Assembly: GCA_963829725.1 (NCBI GenBank)
Contig: CAWHJW010000014.1
Coordinates: 321,426-385,425 of the forward strand
Length of the DNA: 64,000 nt
Direction of reading: 5' to 3'
DNA from: RYN-230 sp963829725
GTDB lineage: Bacteria; Actinomycetota; Actinomycetes; Streptosporangiales; Streptosporangiaceae
The notes beneath the pieces were generated by a model, which ran no database searches, was not told the origin of the DNA, and was given only the letters and a program-made list of their open reading frames with translations. Below, piece by piece: positions 8,050-17,134 of the stretch. A program made the position numbers and the translations under genes. Position 1 is the stretch's first letter, and each line of letters begins with the position of its first letter.

Positions 8050-9399
8050 GTGGGGCATGTGCATGACGGGGAGATAGTTGCGGGCATTGTCGCGGGTGAG
8101 CCCGCCGCCCTGGTAGCGGCCTACGACCGCTACGCGGAGTCTCTGTACGCGTACTGCCAGTCACAGCTGCATGACCCGGTGGTGGCGGCCGACGCGGTCA
8201 AGGCCACGTTCATCATCGCTGCGGCCAAGCTGGGCAGGCTGCGGGACCGGTCCCGGCTGGGCCCCTGGCTGTACACGGTAGCCCGGAACGAGTGCCGCCG
8301 CCAGCTGCCGGGGCGGGATGTGGTCCGGGCCGCCGGGGACCCGGTGGTCGGCGAGGAGACCGTCAACTTTGGCACCGCCCTGCAGCAGGCGGAAGACCGC
8401 GAGCTGGTCTTGTCGGCGCTGGCCGGGCTGAGTGCTGCCGACCAGGAGATCGTCGAGCTGAGCCTGCGGCATGGCCTGCACGGCCGCGACCTCGCTGACG
8501 TGCTGGGCGTGCCGGCTGGCGGCGCCGGGGCGCTGGAGTCCGCTGCCCGGCTGCGGTTCGAGACGGCGCTCGGCGCGCTGCTGATGGCCCGGACCGGGGA
8601 GGGCTCCTGCCCGCAGCTGTCCGAGATCCTGCGCGGCTGGGACCAGGAGCTGACCGAGAAGGTCGGCCATCAGGTGCGGCAGCACATCGGCTCGTGTCCC
8701 ATCTGCCAGCCGGCCCAGCGGTACCAGGTCAACCCGGTCTCCATGCTCCAGGTGCTGCCCGTCTCCCACCTGCCCGCCGGGCTGCGTTACGAGATAGTCC
8801 AGCTGCTCACCGATCAGTCACCGGACGCCTCCGAGTACTGCGTGGCGGTGGCCAGCCGGGCGGAAGCGTTCAACCGCGCGGGCTTCCCGGTCGCGATCGA
8901 TCCGCCGGTGGTGCGGTCCTCCCGGGCCCGCCTACTCCCGGTGGCCGCCGGGCTGGCCGTCGGAGTGCTGGTCCTCGGCGGCGGAGTGGCCCTGGCCGCT
9001 CGTGAAATGCATCACTCCGCCGGGCCGCCCACGCCGGTCGGGACCTCAGCGGTCCCGTCCACCCACCCCGGACCGACCGTGAGCAAGTCGGGGCCAGCGC
9101 ACGCCAGGCACGCCAAGGCGAAGTCCCAGGCCGGCAACCCGGGCGCCCCGGTGATCCCGGTCACCTCGGCCCCCGTCACCCAGCGGGCGAGCACGCACGC
9201 CACGACGCCCCCGGCGCATCCGACCTCAGCCAAGCCCACGAAGTCCAAGCACACCACCCCGCCCTCGTCGCCGCCGGCGTCAAGCACGCCGCCGTCCTCG
9301 CCAACGCCGACGGCGACGCCGACATCGACGGCGACGGCGGCCAGTGCTTCAAATACGGGCGTGCTGGGCTCAATTGTCCACCTGCTGGCCGAGCTGTAG
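8050..9399 (+). CDS. ECF sigma factor fused to zinc-binding anti-sigma-like region, membrane helix and Pro/Thr-rich tail
   Basis: 449 aa. Region sigma-2 lies at about residues 10-80 (AAYDRYAESLYAYCQSQL, WLYTVARNECRRQL) and sigma-4 at about 110-170 (LSAADQEIVELSLRHGLHGR). Residues 212-219 read HIGSCPIC, the HxxxCxxC pattern of zinc-binding anti-sigma domains. One membrane helix follows at about 294-318, then a Pro/Thr/Ser-rich extracellular tail of about 130 residues. Such membrane-tethered ECF fusions are known in Actinobacteria; they imply release or conformational activation on a surface signal. GTG 8050 or 8059 may start it. It is followed by a strong terminator hairpin. Confidence 0.85.
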   Translation: MGHVHDGEIVAGIVAGEPAALVAAYDRYAESLYAYCQSQLHDPVVAADAVKATFIIAAAKLGRLRDRSRLGPWLYTVARNECRRQLPGRDVVRAAGDPVVGEETVNFGTALQQAEDRELVLSALAGLSAADQEIVELSLRHGLHGRDLADVLGVPAGGAGALESAARLRFETALGALLMARTGEGSCPQLSEILRGWDQELTEKVGHQVRQHIGSCPICQPAQRYQVNPVSMLQVLPVSHLPAGLRYEIVQLLTDQSPDASEYCVAVASRAEAFNRAGFPVAIDPPVVRSSRARLLPVAAGLAVGVLVLGGGVALAAREMHHSAGPPTPVGTSAVPSTHPGPTVSKSGPAHARHAKAKSQAGNPGAPVIPVTSAPVTQRASTHATTPPAHPTSAKPTKSKHTTPPSSPPASSTPPSSPTPTATPTSTATAASASNTGVLGSIVHLLAEL

Positions 9400-9437
9400 T
9401 CGTCAGCCGGCCCGACGGATGGCCGGCGGGCGGGCGG

Positions 9438-9465
9438 GCCGTAGCCCGCCGCGGCGGGCTACGGC
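9438..9465. terminator. Bidirectional terminator hairpin
   Basis: GCCGTAGCCCGCC, two bases, then its exact reverse complement. It lies between the convergent sigma-factor gene and the MetE-like gene, whose stop codon is inside the right arm. Confidence 0.65.
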
Positions 9466-10496
9466 GCGGCCGGGACGCCCGCCTCGGCCCGGAGCTGGCC
9501 GGCCGCCGCGCGCAGCGCGCCCAGCTTGCCGAACGCGGACTCGCGGGGCAGGTACTTCATCCCGCAGTCCGGCGCCAGGACAAGCCGCTCCGCGGGGACG
9601 TAGGGCAGCGCCCGCCGGACCCGCGCGGCGACCTGGTCCGGCGTCTCCACCGTCTCGTCCCCCAGGTTCAGCACGCCCAGGATGATCGTCTTGCCGACCA
9701 GGTGAGACAGCACCGAGCAGTCCAGCCCCGACTGGGCCGTCTCGATGGACACCTGGTCGCAGGCGCAGTCCGCGAGTTCCGGCAGGAACGAGTAGCCGGA
9801 GGGCCGGTCGTGGATGATCGCCGCGTACCCGAAGCACAGGTGCACCGCGGTCGTGCCGGTGATGCCGTCCAGGGCCCGGTTGATCACCCGGATCCCGTAC
9901 TTCCGGGCCTCCGCTGAGCGGGCCTGCAGGTAGGGCTCGTCCAGCTGGACGATGTCCGCGCCCGCCGCGAACAGGTCCGCGACCTCCTCGTTGACCGCCT
10001 CCGCGTAGCCGAGGGCGAGGTCGGAGGTGCTGCCGTAGTAGTCGTTCTGGGCCTGCTGGGCCATGGTGAACGGGCCCGGCACGGTGATCTTGATGGTCCG
10101 GTCCGTGCTGGCCCGGAGGAACGCCACGTCGGCCACCTCGACCGGCAGGCGGCGGCGGATCGGCCCGGTGATCCGGGGCACCGGGTTGGGGTGGCCGCTG
10201 CGGTCCAGCGCGGTGCCCGGGTTGTCGATGTCCACGCCGTCCAGCGCGGTGGCGAACCGGTTCGAGTAGCTCTCCCGGCGCATCTCGCCGTCGGTGATGA
10301 TGTCCAGCCCGGCCCGTTCCTGGGCGCGGATGGCCAGTTCGGTGGCGTCATCCTGGGCCTGCCCCAGGTACTCCGGGGCGACCCGCCACAATTCAGTGGC
10401 GCGGACCCGGGGCGGGAACCGGTGCCGCAGCCGGTCCCGGTCGATCAGCCAGTCCGGCTGCGCGTAGCTGCCGACGAGTGAGGTGGGAAAGAGCAT
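9459..10496 (-). CDS. Cobalamin-independent methionine synthase (MetE C-terminal domain) family protein
   Basis: About 345 aa, corresponding only to the catalytic C-terminal barrel of MetE, so it is one of the short MetE-like proteins (archaeal-type core MetE or homologues of unknown methyl acceptor). Visible features are FPTSLVGSYAQPDW at the start, ITDGEMRRESYSNRF, VQLDEPYL and the zinc-ligand His-x-Cys in AVHLCFGY plus the Cys in APDCGMKYL. The ATG at 10496 follows GTGGGGGCC; a GTG at 10505 is an alternative. Lack of the N-terminal folate domain means the methyl donor may not be methyltetrahydrofolate triglutamate. Confidence 0.85.
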   Translation of the reverse strand: MLFPTSLVGSYAQPDWLIDRDRLRHRFPPRVRATELWRVAPEYLGQAQDDATELAIRAQERAGLDIITDGEMRRESYSNRFATALDGVDIDNPGTALDRSGHPNPVPRITGPIRRRLPVEVADVAFLRASTDRTIKITVPGPFTMAQQAQNDYYGSTSDLALGYAEAVNEEVADLFAAGADIVQLDEPYLQARSAEARKYGIRVINRALDGITGTTAVHLCFGYAAIIHDRPSGYSFLPELADCACDQVSIETAQSGLDCSVLSHLVGKTIILGVLNLGDETVETPDQVAARVRRALPYVPAERLVLAPDCGMKYLPRESAFGKLGALRAAAGQLRAEAGVPAAP

Positions 10497-10596
10497 GGCC
10501 CCCACAATGGCAGATGCCCGCCCGCCGGCCGAGTCCCGCCGGCCGAGTCCCGCCGGCCCGGTCCCGCCGGCCCGGTCCCGTCCCGGCCAGCGCCGT

Positions 10597-11841
10597 TCAG
10601 CCGCGGCCGGCGACCTCGGTGCGGACGGCCCGCGTGGTCACGCTGAGCGGGCCGAGCCCGGACAGCGCCGCGGTCACCTGGCCGGCCAGGCCGGGCGGCG
10701 CCGCGGTGGAGGAGGCCAGCCCGATCGCGGACGTGCCGGCCACCCAGTCCGGCAGGATGTCGGTGACGTCGCCGATGACATGGGCCTTGGCGTGACTGGC
10801 CCGGGCCAGCGCGGCCAGGTGCCGGGTATCCGGGTCGTCCTCGGTGCCCAGCACCAGCACCATGTCCGCCGAGCCCGCCACGGTGCGCACGGTCTCGGCG
10901 CGGTCCGAGGCCGCGTAACAGTACCCGTCCGGGTCGGGGCCGCGCAACGCCGGGAACCGGGAACGCAACGCCGTGATGGCCGCCGTGACCTCCTCCACTT
11001 CGATCCCGGGCGCCAGCACGTAGGAGACCCGCCGCGGATCGGTCACCTGGACCGCGCCGGCCCCGGCCCGGGTCTCGGCCAGGATGGCCTGCCCGGGCGC
11101 CTGGGCCATCAGGCCGGGCAGCACGGCCAGGCCGCCGGTGCCGATGAGCACCACCTGGTCGCCGCGCTCGGCGAACCGGCGGCACTCCGCCTGCATCCCG
11201 GCTACCAGGGGGCAGGTCGCGTCGATGACCGCCAGCCCGCGCTCCGCCGCCTCGGCGTGCACCTGCGGCGTGGCACCGTGGGCGGGGATCAGGACCGTCG
11301 CGCCGTTCGGGATATCAGACAGTGAGCTGATGAAGACGGCCCCGTCCCTCTCCAGGTCCGCGCAGGCGGACGGGGCGGCCATCAACTGGCCGCAGATGTG
11401 CACCGGGCCGCGCGCCGCCGCCTGCCGGGCCTGCTCCAGGGCGTGCCGCGCCCCGGGGCACCACGGGCTGACCGCGCCCAGCAGCCGCCTGCTGCCGGTG
11501 ACCGCGGCCCAGTCCGCGACCGCGCCGCGGGCCGCGGCGACGGCCAGGCCGTCCACGCTGTCCGCGGCGGCGCCGAGGGCGGTGGCGGTGCCGTCGGCGT
11601 GCAGGGTCGTGGTGACGAACAGCGCCGCGCCGTCATCGGCCTGGGACGCGTCGCCGACCTGCGGGACGTCGCCGTACCGGACGGTGATCCCGCGGCGCTG
11701 CAGCAGGCCGCCGATCAGCGGGGCGGCCGGGCAGGGCAGCAGGCCGCGCGCCGGGTCACCGATCCCGGTGGCCACGAGCACCTCACCGCGCCGCACCACG
11801 GTCCCCGGGGCCAGGCAGGCGCGGACGGTCGATCGGCTCAT
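10597..11841 (-). CDS. IspH (LytB)-like Fe-S protein lacking key catalytic residues
   Basis: 414 aa. The three cluster-binding Cys of IspH are present: SPWCPGARHALEQA, DATCPLV and DGYCYAASDRAE. The IspH blocks AVFISSLSDIPNGATVLIPA and HGATPQVHAEAAERGL are also recognisable. However the substrate-binding loop usually read as xHExVHN is PVHICGQLMAAP here, and the GHxEVEGT loop with the catalytic His and Glu is GTGGLAVLPGL. An unusual N-terminal extension of about 125 residues precedes the core. It probably retains a cluster but is unlikely to be the MEP-pathway reductase. ATG 11841 follows GGGGGGACGGG. No isoprenoid genes are nearby. Confidence 0.72.
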   Translation of the reverse strand: MSRSTVRACLAPGTVVRRGEVLVATGIGDPARGLLPCPAAPLIGGLLQRRGITVRYGDVPQVGDASQADDGAALFVTTTLHADGTATALGAAADSVDGLAVAAARGAVADWAAVTGSRRLLGAVSPWCPGARHALEQARQAAARGPVHICGQLMAAPSACADLERDGAVFISSLSDIPNGATVLIPAHGATPQVHAEAAERGLAVIDATCPLVAGMQAECRRFAERGDQVVLIGTGGLAVLPGLMAQAPGQAILAETRAGAGAVQVTDPRRVSYVLAPGIEVEEVTAAITALRSRFPALRGPDPDGYCYAASDRAETVRTVAGSADMVLVLGTEDDPDTRHLAALARASHAKAHVIGDVTDILPDWVAGTSAIGLASSTAAPPGLAGQVTAALSGLGPLSVTTRAVRTEVAGRG

Positions 11842-12137
11842 GGCTGCCCGTCCCCCCGTGTGCTCGCCAGCGCGCTGCGGCTGGCCCGCCGCGCCATCTC
11901 GCGGGCCAGTCTACTGATTAGTGACGGAAAGGTCTGGTGTGGCGACGCGGCGTGGCGAGGTGCGGTGCGGGGCGACCCAGATGACCCTTCTTCTTACTAT
12001 CCCCATCGGGATTATGTATTTTCGTAGCCGGGGGGGATGAGCCGTCCCCGGACGGGTCGTTCTGATACAGAAGAGGGTGTTATGCCGTATAGCCGGCCTG
12101 TCACGCAGAGCTGGGTTACTCAGGGAGGACTGGTGCC

Positions 12138-12626
12138 ATGACCACGACAGACGAACTGCTGGCGAACAACGACCGGTACGCGGAGAGCTTCGGGGAGGGC
12201 CTGCCGCTCCCGCCCGCGCGGCACCTCGCGGTGGTCGCCTGCATGGACGCCCGGATGAACGTCTACGCCATCCTCGGCCTGCAGGAGGGTGACGCGCACG
12301 TCATCCGGAACGCGGGCGGGGTGATCACCGACGATGAGATCCGCTCGCTGACCATCAGCCAGCGGCTGCTGGGCACCAACGAGATCATCCTCATCCATCA
12401 CACCGACTGCGGCATGCTCACCTTCACCGACGACGACTTCAAGGCCAGCATCCAGGCCGACACCGGGATCAAGCCGCAGTGGGCGGCCGAGGCGTTCGGA
12501 GACCTCGACGAGGACGTCCACCAGTCCATCAACCGGATCAAGGCCAGCCCGTTCATCCCGCACAAGGACTCGGTGCGCGGGTTCGTCTTCGACGTGGCCA
12601 CCGGGAAGCTGCGCGAGGTCAGCTGA
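12138..12626 (+). CDS. Beta-class carbonic anhydrase
   Basis: Reversible hydration of CO2. 162 aa, the short actinobacterial type. Zinc ligands and catalytic dyad are visible: ACMDARM (Cys and Asp-Arg) and HHTDCGM (His and Cys), with VIRNAGG between. GGGAGGA lies 9 nt before the ATG. It stands alone between the IspH-like gene (divergent) and the convergent PAC2 gene. Confidence 0.93.
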   Translation: MTTTDELLANNDRYAESFGEGLPLPPARHLAVVACMDARMNVYAILGLQEGDAHVIRNAGGVITDDEIRSLTISQRLLGTNEIILIHHTDCGMLTFTDDDFKASIQADTGIKPQWAAEAFGDLDEDVHQSINRIKASPFIPHKDSVRGFVFDVATGKLREVS

Positions 12627-12648
12627 CCAGCTCAGCCGGGCAGCAGGG

Positions 12649-13581
12649 TCAGGAGTCGGCGGAGTCGGCCCGGCCCTGCTGCTCGGCGAGGAACCGCTCG
12701 AACTCCGCGCCCAGCTCCTCCGCCGTCGGCATCGGCTGGGATCCCTCGGCGAGCAGGCTCTCGCTCTGGCCCGCCCCCTCGGCGAACGCGTCGTACTGCC
12801 GCTCCAGGGCCTGCACGACTTCCATGATCTCCTCGGAGCCTGAGACCTGCCGCGCGATCTCCTCGTCCGTCTCACGGGACGCGGCACGCAGCGCCTCGTC
12901 CGGCAGCTGCAGCCCGCTGGCCCGGGTCACCGAGTCGAGCAGGGTCATCGCCGCGGCCGGGTAGGCCGCCTGGGCCAGGTAGTGCGGGACGTGCACCGCG
13001 AACCCGACGGCGGCCCGGTCCTCCTCGCCGAGGCGCATCTCCAGCAGCGCCGCCACGCTGCCCGGCACCTGCAGCTTGTCCACCAGCGCCGGGTAGCCCG
13101 TGGTGAGCCCCGGGGTGGTCGCGTGCGCGGTCACGCCGAGCGGGCGGGTGTGCGGCGCGCCCATCGGGATGCCGTGGAACCCGATCACCATCCGCACGCC
13201 CATCCGGGCGGCCACGTCCCGCACCGCCTGAGTGAAGGCCGCCCACTCCACGTCCGGTTCCGGCCCGGTCAGCAGCAGGAACTGGCTGCCCGCGGTGTCC
13301 TTGAGCAGGTGGATGGCGAGCTCGGGAGCCTCGTAGGACTCCCAGTGGTCCCGGGCGAAGACCATCGGCGGCCGCCGTGACCGGTAGTCGATCAGAGCGT
13401 CCACGTCGAACGTGACGATCTGCTCATGATCTCCGGTGGCCAGCAGATGCGCCGCCAGCAGCTTGCCCGCCGCTCCCGCGTCGATGAAGCCGTCGAGGTA
13501 GTGCAGCATCACGACGCCGTCCAGCGCCGGCGCGTCGGGGCTCACCTCGTAGAGGTCTCCCGGATCTCGCACCTCGATCAC
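12649..13581 (-). CDS. PAC2-family protein
   Basis: 310 aa member of the proteasome-assembly-chaperone-like (PAC2, COG2047/1938) family common in Actinobacteria; the function is not established, with links to proteasome or cell-size regulation suggested for relatives. Visible blocks are MLHYLDGFIDAGAAGKLLAA near the N-terminus, FARDHWESYEAPELAIHLL and VIGFHGIPMGAPHTRPLGV. The C-terminus is acidic and helical. GTG 13581 follows GGAAGG. Confidence 0.85.
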   Translation of the reverse strand: MIEVRDPGDLYEVSPDAPALDGVVMLHYLDGFIDAGAAGKLLAAHLLATGDHEQIVTFDVDALIDYRSRRPPMVFARDHWESYEAPELAIHLLKDTAGSQFLLLTGPEPDVEWAAFTQAVRDVAARMGVRMVIGFHGIPMGAPHTRPLGVTAHATTPGLTTGYPALVDKLQVPGSVAALLEMRLGEEDRAAVGFAVHVPHYLAQAAYPAAAMTLLDSVTRASGLQLPDEALRAASRETDEEIARQVSGSEEIMEVVQALERQYDAFAEGAGQSESLLAEGSQPMPTAEELGAEFERFLAEQQGRADSADS

Positions 13582-13683
13582 AGTCCTTCCAGGGTGTCGC
13601 CTGCCCGCTACTGGTTACCAACCCCGGACGCCTGGTCATCCATCCCGGATATGCGATCCTTGTGCCCCACGGTACCGTGCCAG

Positions 13684-13702
13684 CCGGGGGGCGACCCCCC
13701 GG
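13684..13702 (-). terminator. Terminator hairpin after nadK
   Basis: CCGGGGGG-CGA-CCCCCCGG, 22 bp downstream of the nadK stop in the minus direction. No U-tract, as is usual in this kind of genome. Confidence 0.5.
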
Positions 13703-13723
13703 GCATCGGGTGTTAGCCCGTGA

Positions 13724-14587
13724 CTAGTACGCCTCCGCGGACCCGGTGACCTGGAGCTTGCGCTGGGCCCGCTGGTAGAACGTGGTGCGGCCGAGGCGGA
13801 CCACCTGCGCAGCCCCGGGCACCGTGACCACGTCGACCCGGTCGCCGGGGCGTACCTGCCCGACGACGATGCCGTCCGCCTCCACCGCCAGTTCCCCGCT
13901 GGTCGGCAGCACCGTCAGGGACAGCTTCTCACTAGCCGACAGGAACAGCGCCCGGTTGAACGACGAATGCGGCGCGACCGGGGTAACCAGCAGCCCCTCC
14001 GCATTCGGCGAGACGATGGGGCCGCCCGCGGAGAAGTTGTAGGCGGTGGACCCGGTGGGCGTGGCCACGATCACCGCGTCCGCGGCGTAGCGGATGAACG
14101 CATGCGACTCGACGGTGAGCTCGAGCACGGCGGAGCTGCCGTGCCCGGGGATGCGGGCCAGGTCCACGTCGTTGAACGCGATCGTCTGCTGCCCGCGGAA
14201 CGAGGCCTGCACCCCGGACCGGGCCTCCACGGTGAACCGATGCTCGTCGATGGCGCACAGCGCCTCACCCAGCTCGGGCGGGTCCACCTCGGCGAGGAAC
14301 CCGAGGCGGCCCACGTTCACCCCGAGCACCGGCGTCTTAGTGCCGCAGGAGAGCCGCATCGCGCGCAGCATGGTGCCGTCCCCGCCCAGGCTGACCAGCA
14401 GGTCGGCGCGCCGGGACAGGTCCGCCGGGCCGACCGGCGCGGTCGGCCCCGGTATCCGCTCGCGTTCGGAGTCCAGCGCCAGCACCGTCACCGAGCGGTC
14501 CCGCGCCCACCTCAGCAGCGTCTGCATGGCCGGCGCGCAGTCCCGGCCCGGGTGCAGCACCAGGCCGACCGTCTTGACCAGACCCAT
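13724..14587 (-). CDS. nadK: NAD kinase
   Basis: Phosphorylates NAD to NADP. 287 aa from the ATG at 14587, which has GGAGG just upstream; an in-frame ATG at 14602 overlaps the stop of the upstream nhaA gene and would add five residues. The signature GGDGTML, FNDVDL and ATPTGSTAYNFSAGGP motifs are all present. Transcribed with nhaA as a likely two-gene operon. Confidence 0.94.
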   Translation of the reverse strand: MGLVKTVGLVLHPGRDCAPAMQTLLRWARDRSVTVLALDSERERIPGPTAPVGPADLSRRADLLVSLGGDGTMLRAMRLSCGTKTPVLGVNVGRLGFLAEVDPPELGEALCAIDEHRFTVEARSGVQASFRGQQTIAFNDVDLARIPGHGSSAVLELTVESHAFIRYAADAVIVATPTGSTAYNFSAGGPIVSPNAEGLLVTPVAPHSSFNRALFLSASEKLSLTVLPTSGELAVEADGIVVGQVRPGDRVDVVTVPGAAQVVRLGRTTFYQRAQRKLQVTGSAEAY

Positions 14588-14598
14588 GTGCCGCCTCC

Positions 14599-16488
14599 TC
14601 ATGCCGTGATGAGCGCGCGGGCCCGGGCGGACCGGACCGCCTCGGACAGCGCGTCGATGTCGTAGGCGCCATAGTGCCGCCTGCCGTTGATGAAGAACGT
14701 CGGCGTGCCGGACACGCCGGACAGGTCCGCGGAGTCCACATCCTCGGCCACCCGGGCGGCGCCCGCGTGGCTCCGCAGGTCCGTGGTGAACCGGTCGGTG
14801 TCCAGGCCCAGCTCGGTCGCGTACCGGATCAGGTCGCGCGCGGTCAGCGCGCCCTGGTGCTCCATCAGAACATCATGCATATTCCAGAACGCCCCCTGCC
14901 GGGCCGCTGCCTCCGCGCCCTCCGCGGCCAGCTGGGCGTGCGAGTGGACGTCGGTCAGCGGCAGGTGCCGGAACACGTAGCGGACGTCGCCGGTCTCGGC
15001 CAGCAGTTCCCGGACCACTGGTTCGGCCAGGCCGCAGTACGGGCACTCGAAGTCGCCGTACTCGACCATGGTGACCGGTGCCTTCTTCGGCCCGCGGATG
15101 TGGTCCCGGCGCGGGTCCACCGGTACCACCAGGTCGGTGACCAGCGTCGAGGTGCCGAGCAGCGCGCGGATCTTCAGCCGCTTGGGCAACAGCGCGGTAA
15201 CCCGGAAAACCAGCCAGGTGACCGCGGAGGCGCACAGCGCCGCGGACAGGATGCCCAGCTTGGCCTCGGCCAGCAGCGTGCCACCGAAGGCCAGGGACGC
15301 GATGAGCAGCGAGACGGTGAAGCCGATCCCGGCGATCGTGCCGGCGCCCAGCACGGCCGCCCAGCCGACCGGCGGCCGGATCCGGCCCCGGGTGACGGTG
15401 GCGACCAGCCACGCCGTCCCGGTCGTGCCGAGCGGCTTGCCGACCACGTAGCCGATCAGGATGCCCAGGGTGACCGGGGAGGTGAAGGCGTGCCCGAGCA
15501 CGCTGGCGCTGACCGCCACGCCCGCGTTGGCCAGCGCGAACAGCGGCACGATCAGGTAGCTGCTCCACGGGTGGTATAGCTGCTCCAGCCGCTCGTTGGG
15601 GGAGATCGCGGTGCGCACGCCCTCCCGCGCGGCGCTGGCCAGCTCCGGGGTGGGCTGCTCGCGGAACAGCCGGAACAGGTCGCTGGCCCGCTCCAGGTCG
15701 CTGCGGGCCGGCGGGGAGGCGTAGCTGAGCAGGCCCATCACCAGGCCCACGACGACCGGGTCCACCCCGGAGGAGAAGAACGCGATCCAGGCGGCCACGC
15801 CGAGCAGCAGGTACGCGGCGCCGAACCGGACGTGCAGCGCCCGGATGACGCCCGCGGCGAGCAGGATGCCGGTCCCGGCCAGCAGCGGGATCAGCCGCAG
15901 CTGCCCCGAGTAGACGAACGCGATGATCACGAGGGCCACCAGGTCGTCCACCACTGAGAAGGTGAGCAGGTAGGTGCGCACCCGGTCGGGCAGCCTGCGG
16001 CCGACGAGGGCCAGCATGCCGAGCGCGAAGGCGCTGTCGGTGGACATCGCGGTGCCCCAGCCGTGCGCGCCGGGGCCGCTGGCGTTCAAGGCCAGGTAGA
16101 GGCCGACCGGCACGATCATCCCGCCCAGGCCGGCCAGCACCGGCAGCGCGACGCGGTCCCGCTCGCGCAGTTCGCCCATGTCGAACTCGCGGCGTGCCTC
16201 CAGCCCCATGACCAGGAAGAAGAAGGTCATCAGCCCGGAGTTCAGCCAGCCGCGCAGGCTGTCGGACAGCCCGGTGCCGCCGATCCGCACCGACATCGTG
16301 GTGCCCCACACCGAGTCGTAGCCGGCGGTGTTGATGTTCACCCAGATCAGCGCGGCCACGGTGGCCGCCAGCAGGACCGCCGCGCTGCCGGTCTCGGTGC
16401 GCAGGAAACGGCGCAGCGGAGTTTCCAGGTTCCGGGCCCAGGCCGTCCGCCCGGATAGCAGCGAGGTCGGCGAGGCGGATTCGGTCAT
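14599..16488 (-). CDS. nhaA: NhaA Na+/H+ antiporter fused to a DsbA-like thioredoxin domain
   Basis: 629 aa. Residues about 15-430 are NhaA (12 membrane helices; ALIWVNINTAGYDSVWGT, FFLVMGLEARREF, AMSTDSAFALGMLALVGRR and the two-Asp stretch in FSVVDDLVALVIIA). Residues about 445-629 are a thioredoxin-fold domain with FECPYCGLAEPVV (CPYC active site) and the cis-Pro in GTPTFFING. Such NhaA-DsbA fusions are recurrent in Actinobacteria. The start lies in VTESASPTSLLSGRTAW. Stop overlaps the longer nadK start codon, so the two are coupled. Confidence 0.92.
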   Translation of the reverse strand: MTESASPTSLLSGRTAWARNLETPLRRFLRTETGSAAVLLAATVAALIWVNINTAGYDSVWGTTMSVRIGGTGLSDSLRGWLNSGLMTFFFLVMGLEARREFDMGELRERDRVALPVLAGLGGMIVPVGLYLALNASGPGAHGWGTAMSTDSAFALGMLALVGRRLPDRVRTYLLTFSVVDDLVALVIIAFVYSGQLRLIPLLAGTGILLAAGVIRALHVRFGAAYLLLGVAAWIAFFSSGVDPVVVGLVMGLLSYASPPARSDLERASDLFRLFREQPTPELASAAREGVRTAISPNERLEQLYHPWSSYLIVPLFALANAGVAVSASVLGHAFTSPVTLGILIGYVVGKPLGTTGTAWLVATVTRGRIRPPVGWAAVLGAGTIAGIGFTVSLLIASLAFGGTLLAEAKLGILSAALCASAVTWLVFRVTALLPKRLKIRALLGTSTLVTDLVVPVDPRRDHIRGPKKAPVTMVEYGDFECPYCGLAEPVVRELLAETGDVRYVFRHLPLTDVHSHAQLAAEGAEAAARQGAFWNMHDVLMEHQGALTARDLIRYATELGLDTDRFTTDLRSHAGAARVAEDVDSADLSGVSGTPTFFINGRRHYGAYDIDALSEAVRSARARALITA

Positions 16489-16506
16489 GCCCGGATTCTC
16501 CCTGCT

Positions 16507-17014
16507 TTAGCCCGGCACGATCGGGTTCTCGTCCTCGTCCTCGATGTGCACGGCCGCTTCCTCCGCGCCCGCCGCGCCGCCGTCGATGCCGACGTCCCGG
16601 GCGACCAGGTCGGCGCCGAGCACGGAATGCGCGCCCTCATCCTCGGCGACCAGGCGGCCCGCCCGCGGCTGCGCCTCGTCGTAGGGTTCCGGCCCCTCGG
16701 CCAGCAGCGGCCTCGGGGTCCGCCTCAGCCTCCGCGTACGGGTCAGGATCCGGCACTTCCTCGGCCAGCAACTGGTCCAGGGACTCACCCGCGCGTTCCT
16801 CGGCCAGGGTGGTGCCGAAACGCTGCCCGGCCGACCAGCGGTCGGCCGGGATGATCCCGGCCTCCAGCGCGTCGTCGCCGGGGTTCCCGTCCAGTGCGTC
16901 TTCCGGGTCCAGGACGCCGTCATCCTCGGCCTCGTTGTCCTCCAGGCCGTCTGTCCCAGGCTCGAAGTCGGCCGCGGCGAAGTCGGCTGCGCCATAGCTC
17001 TCGTCATCGGGCAT
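16507..17014 (-). pseudogene. DUF5709-family protein, frameshifted
   Basis: Small acidic soluble protein family of unknown function. The first part (ATG 17014: MPDDESYGAADFAAADF, GVLDPEDALDG, FGTTLAEERAGESLDQLLAE) and the last part (PYDEAQPRAGRLVAEDEG, VARDVGIDGGAAGAEEAAVH) match DUF5709 in order but lie in different frames, switching at about 16705-16720. One inserted base (or two missing) restores about 168 aa. Probably a single real gene with a sequence error or recent mutation. Confidence 0.65.
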
Positions 17015-17134
17015 AGCGCCAGGCTAGCGAACAAGATCCCGCGCCCGGACCCGGGCGGCCGCTGCTGTCCCGGTGGCGGCCTGCCATGTGCGTGGGCCTG
17101 CCACGGGCACGGGCCTGTCACGTGCCTGCCTGGA

